NCBI RefSeq assembly: GCF_034424525.1
Contig: NZ_CP139979.1
Coordinates: 2,375,501 to 2,439,500, forward strand
DNA: 64,000 bases
Direction: 5' to 3'
From: Sphingobium yanoikuyae
GTDB taxonomy: Bacteria > Pseudomonadota > Alphaproteobacteria > Sphingomonadales > Sphingomonadaceae
This document shows positions 51,392 through 57,773 of this stretch, piece after piece. Made by a program: the position numbers and the translations under genes. Each line of letters opens with the position of its first letter. The stretch's first letter is position 1. The notes below the pieces were generated by a model. That model had not been told where the DNA came from. It was given only the letters and a program-made list of their open reading frames with translations, and searched no databases.

Positions 51392-53077
51392 TTAGAGCGG
51401 GATCGAGGTGCAGGCGCGGCGGCCGTTGCTGGTGCTGTCAAACGGCGCGTAGGCCGAGTTGCAGGTCCAGCCGGCGTACCAGGTGTCGTTGGCGTCCTTG
51501 ACCGCGCCGACATAGGTCGTCGTGTCGAAGAAGCTGTCCAGCGTCTTGGCGTCGATAGCGGTAGCGGCAGTTTCGGCCGCACCGTTGATGAACACCGCGC
51601 TCAGCGAGGCCGTGTAGGCATCATTGTTGTTGTTGCCGCTGAAGATGGCGGCAACATCGGCGGCGGTGTAGGCGGTCGCGCCGCTACCCGAACCGATATA
51701 CTTCGTCGCGTTGCACTGCATCAGCACCGAACGGGCGGTCAGCGTGGCGCGGGTCGAGGTCGTGCCGGTGCCATGCAGGCGGACGCACTCGTTGTTGGGC
51801 GACACGACGATGCCGTTCACCAGCGTCAGGTCGCTGTTGCCGCGGTTCAGGATCGAGGCCTGGTCATTGGCTTCGTTGTTGCTGCTGCCCTGCGACTGGA
51901 TCGCGGTGAAGTTGGCGACGATGGTGTTCTGGCGCGGGGTATCGCTTTCCAGACCATTGCTGTCGATTTCCATCAGCGCGTCGCCCTGGCCCGGACGCTG
52001 CACGATCAGCACATATTGGAAGCGCCCCTGGATGCCGGTGTCGGCGTCCACGCTGTCATCGTCCGCGCCGGTGGCGACATAATGCTTCATGTGGACCGTG
52101 CCGCCGAAGAATTCCGCGCCGTCGTCCGAGCTGTTGAAGCTCTGGATATAGTCCAGCGTGGTGCCGCTGCCGGTGCCTTCAGTCGTCAGCGCCTGCAGTT
52201 CGGAGTTCGAACCCAGCACATAGCCCGAATAGCGGATCTGGACATATTTCAACGTGCCCGCATTATAGGTGTCGTCACGACCACCATAGACGGCCGGATC
52301 GGCCGAACCTTCGGTCTGGCGCTCGCAGGTATCGGCACCAACGGAACCGCCGCTGTTGCAGTCGGTGACGCGCGCACGGCCCATCAGCACGACGCCGCCC
52401 CACTGACCCATCGAGCTTTCGCTGGCGATACCCTTGATATTGTCGCTGCTGGTGAAGACGATCGGCGAGGTCGCGGTGCCAACGGCGTTGATCTTGTTGC
52501 CGCGATTGACGGCCAGCCAGCTCGTGCCGGTGCCGCCATACACCACGACGCCTGGCTCAATCGTCAGGGTAACGTTGGTGTCTGCGGTCAGCGCGGGCGC
52601 GGTTTGTCCCGACGGCAACGTCACCGTGCCATTCAGCGTAAAGCCTTTTTCCTTAGTGCAATTCACGGTCGTGCTGGCGACCGGAGCAGAGGTCGTCGGC
52701 GCTGCAAAACCGCTATCACAACCAACGTCGACGCGCCCCTTCATCTGATAGACCAGCCCGGCGATCTTCGGCAGAGTGATGCTCTTGGCGATGATCGACG
52801 GCAGCGTGCAGACGCGCCAGCTGTCACCGGCAGCATTGGAAATCGTGCCATCATCCGTCAGGCCCTGGGGGTCGGCGATCGTCGGGCAGCCGCCAGCCGG
52901 GGTGACGGCGGCCGGGGTCGGCGTGGGGGTCGGCGTCGGCGTGGGGGTCGGCGTCGGGTTGATGATCACGTCGCCGCCGGTGCCGGGCGAAGCGATGTCG
53001 TCCGCGCCGCAGCCAGCCAGCGCCGCGCAGGCGCAGCCCGCCATCAGGATATTATGGATACGGTTGATCTTGGCCAT
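51392..53077 (-). CDS. Large surface lipoprotein with Pro-Thr linker, partner of TonB receptor
   Basis: A 561-residue lipoprotein: signal with the lipobox ALAGC (Cys23), then eight Pro-Thr repeats (about res 41-56), then a long domain of short Thr/Gly/Asn-rich turns (ALTADTNVTLTIEPGVVVYGGTGTSWLAVNRGNKINAVGTATSPIVFTSS) suggesting a right-handed beta-helix. Several paired cysteines (CDSGF, VNCTKEKG, CNSGG...TCER) suggest disulfides. Homologues in sphingomonads and Caulobacter lie next to a TonB receptor, so it may capture a ligand at the surface as a SusD-like partner; that role is an inference. Confidence 0.8.
   Translation of the reverse strand: MAKINRIHNILMAGCACAALAGCGADDIASPGTGGDVIINPTPTPTPTPTPTPTPAAVTPAGGCPTIADPQGLTDDGTISNAAGDSWRVCTLPSIIAKSITLPKIAGLVYQMKGRVDVGCDSGFAAPTTSAPVASTTVNCTKEKGFTLNGTVTLPSGQTAPALTADTNVTLTIEPGVVVYGGTGTSWLAVNRGNKINAVGTATSPIVFTSSDNIKGIASESSMGQWGGVVLMGRARVTDCNSGGSVGADTCERQTEGSADPAVYGGRDDTYNAGTLKYVQIRYSGYVLGSNSELQALTTEGTGSGTTLDYIQSFNSSDDGAEFFGGTVHMKHYVATGADDDSVDADTGIQGRFQYVLIVQRPGQGDALMEIDSNGLESDTPRQNTIVANFTAIQSQGSSNNEANDQASILNRGNSDLTLVNGIVVSPNNECVRLHGTGTTSTRATLTARSVLMQCNATKYIGSGSGATAYTAADVAAIFSGNNNNDAYTASLSAVFINGAAETAATAIDAKTLDSFFDTTTYVGAVKDANDTWYAGWTCNSAYAPFDSTSNGRRACTSIPL
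52914..52958. repeat. Tandem repeat encoding the Pro-Thr linker
   Basis: A run of alternating GGGGTC/GGCGTC-like hexamers (about 45 bp) that encodes the PT repeats of the lipoprotein. It is likely prone to length change. Confidence 0.85.
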
Positions 53078-53189
53078 GTCGTCTCCGCTCCGGCTTCTGC
53101 CGGGTTTGTTGCGATGCGGAGCGCAAGGGGGAAAAGCGAATCGGACAACGCCCCCTGTCGCCCTCGGAAGCGGCAGGTAGGCGCGGTAA

Positions 53190-53217
53190 ATGACAGCCTC
53201 ATTTTCCTTTTATGACA
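53190..53217 (-). promoter_or_regulatory. Pho-box-like direct repeat upstream of the lipoprotein
   Basis: On the minus strand TGTCAT occurs twice (53217-53212 and 53195-53190) exactly 22 bp apart, with a degenerate 11-bp unit between, as in a three-unit Pho box. It lies about 113 bp before the lipoprotein start. Confidence 0.45.
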
Positions 53218-53330
53218 TATCGGGGTCGATAAAATTACAGTTCAAAGACAGTGACCCAACCGCCACAGCCAACAGAAAGGGGCGCCGTCCACCGGACGAC
53301 GCCCCTGCGCGAGCCACTGAAACAGGGCGT

Positions 53331-53711
53331 TCAGCGCATCGCATAGCTCGTATTCAGGCGGGCCGAGGCGCGCTGCGCGATCGAGCGCGAGGATTCCTCG
53401 CTGCCATCGGCCAGCACCAGCGTCATGTCGGGCACGCGTGCCACCGCGGCATAGGCCTCACGCGCATCGCTGGTGCGCCCCATCCCCGCATAGGCATTGC
53501 CCAGGTTGATCAGGCGCGCCGGATCGTTGATGGTGTCGGGCCAGACCGCCTGCAACTTGCGGGCGGCCTTGTCGAAATCATGGGCGAGCAGCGCCGACGC
53601 GGCCAGACCCGCATCCGGCACGACGCTGACGATCACGTCATCCGCCGCCGACGCCATGGCCGGCACTGCCGAAGCCAGAAGAAAGCCCGCAACTGCCGCC
53701 GCCTTGAACAT
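53331..53711 (-). CDS. Small exported TPR-like protein
   Basis: A 126-residue exported protein: signal peptide (FKAAAVAGFLLASAVPAMASA) and a mature part with two TPR-like helical hairpins (LLAHDFDKAARKLQAVWPDTINDPARLINLGNAYAGMGRTSDAREAYAAVARVPD). The start at 53711 has GGAG 7 nt upstream. It is the first gene of the triad with the PT-linker lipoprotein and TonB receptor. It probably helps assemble or scaffold them in the periplasm; this is an inference from context. Confidence 0.82.
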   Translation of the reverse strand: MFKAAAVAGFLLASAVPAMASAADDVIVSVVPDAGLAASALLAHDFDKAARKLQAVWPDTINDPARLINLGNAYAGMGRTSDAREAYAAVARVPDMTLVLADGSEESSRSIAQRASARLNTSYAMR

Positions 53712-53751
53712 CGATTTTCTCCGAAAAAAACTTTCCAACATAGCCGGAATT

Positions 53752-53768
53752 ATTTCATCTTGATGACA
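53752..53768 (-). promoter_or_regulatory. Pho-box-like half sites upstream of the TPR-like gene
   Basis: On the minus strand TGTCAT (53768-53763) is followed 11 bp later by TGAAAT (53757-53752). Spacing fits a Pho box with one degenerate unit, about 40-57 bp before the start. Confidence 0.35.
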
Positions 53769-53914
53769 TCGGCACAAGATCAGGCATGGGCGCCGATTCC
53801 ATTTTATATATACGCAATTTCATTGGCTTATGTGTTTTTCACATCAGTGTCATAAAAGTGAAATCGAATGTGGCATGCAAATTTCGCCCGATTCGAATCG
53901 CATCATGGACGCGC

Positions 53915-53946
53915 AAAAAGGCCATGCACCGCAAGCGGCGTGGCCT
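53915..53946 (-). terminator. Terminator downstream of ssrA
   Basis: On the minus strand a stem from AGGCCA (53946-53941) to TGGCCT (53924-53919) closes over a GC-rich inner stem and is followed by TTTTT (53919-53915). Confidence 0.75.
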
Positions 53947-54004
53947 GAAAAAACATCGATGATGGATTGGGTCCGGAGGCTTCTGTTGCCCGGCGCCTCC
54001 GGGG

Positions 54005-54278
54005 GCCGCTGAATTCCCTTCTGTTGCCCGGTGGGTTCAACCGCGCTATTTTAGAGTAATGTCAGGCCGTGAGGCCCTCAATTACGCTGCAATGGCGAGT
54101 GCTTCGTTATCGTTGGCACTTGTGAGTTTTGCACAGTTTAACGGCTTACACGGGCCGGGTAAAAGCATCGCCTTTGAACACACGTCGATCCTAGTTCGGC
54201 CCCATCAGACACCCCGCCAGACCAAAGGCCATCCGGGACATGTGGTGGAACCGCCGGGTACTGCCCCCGGGTCCGCTG
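54005..54278 (-). ncRNA. ssrA: Transfer-messenger RNA, circularly permuted two-piece form
   Basis: tmRNA rescues stalled ribosomes and tags the nascent protein. On the minus strand the acceptor piece comes first (about 54278-54243), ending in CGGTTCCACCA. After a short spacer (54242-54204) the coding piece starts with GGGGCCG at 54203. GGGGCCG pairs with CGGTTCC as a 7-bp acceptor stem, with a G3-U wobble as in alanine acceptors. The tag frame at 54117-54082 encodes ANDNEALAIAA then TAA. A T-type stem CCGGG/CCCGG lies in the acceptor piece. TATAAT at 54289-54284 is its -10 box. The 3' end of the coding piece is approximate. Confidence 0.95.
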
Positions 54279-54283
54279 CGTCT

Positions 54284-54289
54284 ATTATA
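54284..54289 (-). promoter_or_regulatory. -10 box of ssrA
   Basis: Consensus TATAAT on the minus strand, about 6-7 nt before the expected 5' end of the tmRNA acceptor piece. No consensus -35 is visible. Confidence 0.75.
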
Positions 54290-54387
54290 CGACACGATTT
54301 ATCACCATAGCCGGGCGAGCCCGGCACCCCCTATATGGCGGCGGCCGCGCCATTTATCAAGCCGGTGTTGGGTGATGGAGGTAGCAA

Positions 54388-55152
54388 ATGTGTATCGTGG
54401 CACTGGCCTGGCGGGCACACCCGCGCTGGCAGCTCGTCCTGATCGGCAATCGCGACGAATATCATGCCCGCCCCGCCGCCGCGATGGCGCGCTGGGACGA
54501 TCGGCCGGGGCTGATCGCCGGGCGCGACCTGCAATCGGGCGGAACCTGGCTCGGCGCGGACGAGGATGGCCGCGTCGCCGTCATCACCAATTTGCGCGGC
54601 TTCGGCGACCCCCTGCCCGACCGCGCCTCACGCGGCGCACTGGTCACCGACCTGCTGACCGGCAGCGGCACCTATGCCGATCCTAACACTGCGGCACTCG
54701 ACGATTTCAACCCATTCAACCTGCTGCTCGCCGACCGCGACCGGCTCCTCTTCCTCACCAATCGCCCCGAACCCCAGCGCAGCCTGCTCGCGCCCGGCCT
54801 CTACGGCCTGTCCAACGGTCCGCTCGACCAGCCCTGGCCCAAGACGCTCGCGCTCAAGGAAGCGATGCTGCAATGGCTGGTCGCCGGCGCGACCGATCCC
54901 GAAAACCTGTTCGAAGCCCTGCGCCGCGAGACCCTGCCCGCCACCGGCATCGCCCCGGCCACACCGTCCGACGCCCCACTGGAGCCACCCCTCTCCCCCA
55001 TCTTCATCCGCAACCCCGTCTATGGCACACGCTGCAGCAGCGTCGTCGCCATCGCCCCGGACGGCACCGGCCTCGCCTTGGAACGCCGCTTCGACGCGCA
55101 GGGCCACGTCACGGGCGACAGCCGCATCCCCTTCCATTGGCCGGCGGCCTAG
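54388..55152 (+). CDS. NRDE/TANGO2 family protein
   Basis: A 254-residue protein of the NRDE family: MCIVALAWRAHPRWQLVLIGNRDEYHARPAAAMARWDD carries the N-terminal Cys2 and the NRDE motif, followed by GGTWLGADEDGRVAVITNLRG. Human TANGO2 and bacterial homologues share this Ntn-hydrolase-like start. Proposed roles include heme or lipid handling, but the biochemical function is not settled. GGAGGTAGCAA precedes the ATG. The gene begins 110 bp beyond the ssrA promoter, on the other strand. Confidence 0.92.
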   Translation: MCIVALAWRAHPRWQLVLIGNRDEYHARPAAAMARWDDRPGLIAGRDLQSGGTWLGADEDGRVAVITNLRGFGDPLPDRASRGALVTDLLTGSGTYADPNTAALDDFNPFNLLLADRDRLLFLTNRPEPQRSLLAPGLYGLSNGPLDQPWPKTLALKEAMLQWLVAGATDPENLFEALRRETLPATGIAPATPSDAPLEPPLSPIFIRNPVYGTRCSSVVAIAPDGTGLALERRFDAQGHVTGDSRIPFHWPAA

Positions 55153-55207
55153 CAGCGAGGATATGTTCTGCCGGTCTAGAAGCGACCAGAAGCGGCCCAT
55201 CCCACAT

Positions 55208-55298
55208 CGTCACCCTGAACTTGTTTCAGGGTCCATTCCTCCCATAAGACCAATAGTTTGTTGGGCCCGATGGATGCTGAAACAAGTTCAGCATGACG
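55208..55298. repeat. Dispersed palindromic element, second family
   Basis: A 91-bp palindromic unit between two convergent genes. The outer arms CGTCACCCTGAACTTG... and ...CAAGTTCAGCATGACG are inverted copies of each other with a few differences (29-bp arms). It probably works as a terminator or folds into a long hairpin. Confidence 0.75.
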
Positions 55299-55362
55299 TA
55301 GGTGTGATGGCCGCAACCCACCCTTCCCCGCCATTCCATATATGTGCCTTGGCGCTGCCAGC

Positions 55363-55704
55363 CTAAGCCTCCTTGCCCCCATAGACAAAGGCCCGCCGCC
55401 CCGACCGCAGCACCACTTCGCGCCGGACATAATCGACCTCATAGGCGTCGGCGCTCGCGACATCCGCCTCCGTCAGGCGGAACAGCGTCCCCTCCACCGC
55501 ATCCTCGGGATCGTCGCTCGGCTCGACCATCGGGTGCCAGCGCGTGCCACTCTTGGCGATCACGTCCGGATCGCTGATCTCGATCATGCGCTGGCGATAG
55601 CCCGGCATCGCATCCGGCTCGCCCTGCACCAGCCGGCCGAACAGCGCCATCTGCACCTCCGCCAGCCGCAGCGTGCCATAGGAAAAGAGCAATATCTCGG
55701 TCAT
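55363..55704 (-). CDS. Gamma-glutamylcyclotransferase-like (AIG2/GGACT) protein
   Basis: A 113-residue protein of the GGCT fold: the entry motif LLFSYGTLRLAEVQ, the conserved Tyr/Gly loop and the Glu (DAVEGTLFRL) expected to act as catalytic acid/base, and ASADAYEVDYVRREVVLRSG. Such enzymes split gamma-glutamyl bonds with release of 5-oxoproline. The start at 55704 has GGAG upstream. It lies 16 bp after the aldehyde dehydrogenase gene on the same strand and is probably in its operon. Confidence 0.9.
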   Translation of the reverse strand: MTEILLFSYGTLRLAEVQMALFGRLVQGEPDAMPGYRQRMIEISDPDVIAKSGTRWHPMVEPSDDPEDAVEGTLFRLTEADVASADAYEVDYVRREVVLRSGRRAFVYGGKEA

Positions 55705-55720
55705 CACCACGCTCCTCCGC

Positions 55721-57118
55721 TCAGCCCAGCGCCGCGTTGACGATGCGGATCTGGGTGAATTCCTCCACCCCGGCCAGCCCCTGGTGCCGGCCGATGCCCG
55801 ATTGCTTGGCGCCGCCGATCGGCACGTCGAAGGGCAGGTCGAACAATCGGTTGACCCAGACCAGCCCGCTGTCGATCCGCGCCGCCATCGCCTGCCCGCG
55901 CGCCGCATCGGCGGTCCATACCGACGCGCCCAGCCCATAGGGGCCGTCATTCACCCGGCGGACCAGTTCTTCCTCGTCCTCATAGGCGAGCAGCGGGATG
56001 ATCGGCCCGAACTGCTCCTCCTGCACCAGCCGCGCCGCGTCGGGCAGGTCGGTGACGATCGTCGGCGCAATATAATAACCGGCTCCCTCCATGGGGGCGC
56101 CGCCATGCAGCACCCGCCCCTGCGCGCCCGTCTCCGCCAGCAGATCGACCAGCCGCGCATATTGCGCCGCATTCTGCACCGGACCGATGGTCGTGCCGGC
56201 CGCCCGCCCGTCGCCGACCACCGCCCGCTCCGCGCAGGCAACCAGCGCCGCGCCCAGCGCCGGCATCAGCGCGCGCGGCGCATAGATGCGCTTGACGCCC
56301 AGGCAGACCTGCCCGGCATTGCCCATCGCCCCGTCGAACAGGATCGGCGCCACCGCCGCGACATCGGCATCGTCCAGCAGGATCGCCGGATCATTGCCCC
56401 CCAGTTCCAGCGTGAAGCGCTTCACCGTGTCGGCCGCCGCCACCATCACCCGCCGCCCGGTCGCGGTCGATCCGGTGAAGCTGACATGGGCGATTCCCCG
56501 ATGCGCCGTCAGCATCGGCCCGACATCGCCGGCATCGCCCAGCATCTGCACCACCCCGGCGGGGAAGATGTCGGCCGCCAGCGCGCCCAGCATCAATGTC
56601 GTCAGCGGCGTCGTCGGCGCGGGCTTGGCGATCACGACATTGCCCGCGATCAGCGCCGGCGCGAGCTTGAGCGCCAGCAGCAGCAGCGGATAATTCCACG
56701 GCACGATCGCCGCCACCACGCCCAGCGGATGGCGCTGCTCGACCACGCGCTCGGCCGCGCTGTCCTTCAGCACCACCGGCTCCAGCCGCAACCCGGCATG
56801 ATAGCGCAGCGCCGCCACCGCCCCCTCTATCTCGCCCCGCGCCTCGGCCAGCGGCTTGCCCTGTTCCTGCGTCAGGAGCGTAGCAAAATCCTCGGCCCGG
56901 CCCTCCAGCGCATCGGCCAGCGCCGCAATCCGCGCGCCACGTTCGGCAAAGTCCAGCGCGCGCCAGCCGGCAAAGGCCCGCTGTCCGGCTGTCACCGCCC
57001 GCTCCACCTGCGCCGCATCGGCACAGGGCGCGGCGGCAAAGACCTGCCCGTCCGCCGGATTGACAAGGTCGATCGCGCGCGCGCCATCGACCAGCTCACC
57101 ATCGATAAGAAGCTGCAT
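55721..57118 (-). CDS. Aldehyde dehydrogenase family protein
   Basis: A 465-residue NAD(P)-dependent aldehyde dehydrogenase. It has VVAAIVPWNYPLLLLALKLAPALIAGNVVIAKPAPTTPLT, the nucleotide-binding FTGSTATGRR, the catalytic Glu in LELGGNDPAIL and the catalytic Cys in GNAGQVCLGVKR, then EEQFGPIIPLL and the C-terminal GLGASVWT and VPIGGAKQSGIGR. The sequence resembles the medium-chain betaine/succinate-semialdehyde group. The true substrate is unknown. Confidence 0.95.
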   Translation of the reverse strand: MQLLIDGELVDGARAIDLVNPADGQVFAAAPCADAAQVERAVTAGQRAFAGWRALDFAERGARIAALADALEGRAEDFATLLTQEQGKPLAEARGEIEGAVAALRYHAGLRLEPVVLKDSAAERVVEQRHPLGVVAAIVPWNYPLLLLALKLAPALIAGNVVIAKPAPTTPLTTLMLGALAADIFPAGVVQMLGDAGDVGPMLTAHRGIAHVSFTGSTATGRRVMVAAADTVKRFTLELGGNDPAILLDDADVAAVAPILFDGAMGNAGQVCLGVKRIYAPRALMPALGAALVACAERAVVGDGRAAGTTIGPVQNAAQYARLVDLLAETGAQGRVLHGGAPMEGAGYYIAPTIVTDLPDAARLVQEEQFGPIIPLLAYEDEEELVRRVNDGPYGLGASVWTADAARGQAMAARIDSGLVWVNRLFDLPFDVPIGGAKQSGIGRHQGLAGVEEFTQIRIVNAALG

Positions 57119-57292
57119 CCCGCCCCTCTACCGCCAAGCCTGTCCTACAGCCAGCCCGACGGGCTAGAATGTCGCCATGTCCCGCGCCCGCACCACGAAC
57201 ATCCCCCTCACCGATCCCGCAACAAGATTTCCAACATCTGTTCCAAAATATCAGAATGTGCGGGAAATATGCGAAGTTAAGCGGGGGATTTC

Positions 57293-57748
57293 CTATTTTT
57301 CCGCCGGTGCCTCGACCCGGTCGCCATGGCTTTTGGGCGTCGAATTGACCAGGAAATCGACCGGCGCGCCGCTCCTGTTCTGGGCCCGGTGCGGCACGCC
57401 CGGCGGCACGTCCAGCCCCTGCCCCGCTTTGAGCACATGGGTCACCCCGCCCGCCTCCAGCGTCAGTTCGCCCGACAGGACATAGAAGAACTGCCGCGCC
57501 CGCTGATGATAATGGCGCACTTCCGCCCCGCCCGGCACGATCCGTTCCTGGATCACCGACATCTCGTCGCGCTTCACCAGATGCCAGCCGTCATTGCTGC
57601 CGCCCCAGACATAATGTTCGGCACTGGTCTTATCGATCGGCGCGATCGGGGTATCAGGTGCGGCAGCGAGCAACAGGGGGAGAAGCAATATCGTCATGCC
57701 CGTTCCAACGATCCGTCCCCGCCATCCCGCCATGCCACTGGCGCCCAT
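57293..57748 (-). CDS. Exported cupin-domain protein
   Basis: A 151-residue protein with a signal or anchor segment (GMTILLLPLLLAAAPDTPI) and a single cupin barrel: motif 1 GGAEVRHYHQRARQFFYVLSGE contains the metal-binding His/His/Glu pattern, and motif 2 GLDVPPGVPHRAQN supplies the last His. Function of small exported cupins is varied. The start is uncertain: 57748 (AGGGGG upstream), 57733 or 57697. It is divergent from the RNase R gene, with starts only about 25 bp apart. Confidence 0.85.
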   Translation of the reverse strand: MGASGMAGWRGRIVGTGMTILLLPLLLAAAPDTPIAPIDKTSAEHYVWGGSNDGWHLVKRDEMSVIQERIVPGGAEVRHYHQRARQFFYVLSGELTLEAGGVTHVLKAGQGLDVPPGVPHRAQNRSGAPVDFLVNSTPKSHGDRVEAPAEK

Positions 57749-57773
57749 GCGGCCTGCCCCCTATAGCGGAGCC

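Noticed and set aside
54059..54310. 83-residue plus-strand frame
   Set aside because: It is the antisense of the tmRNA gene.
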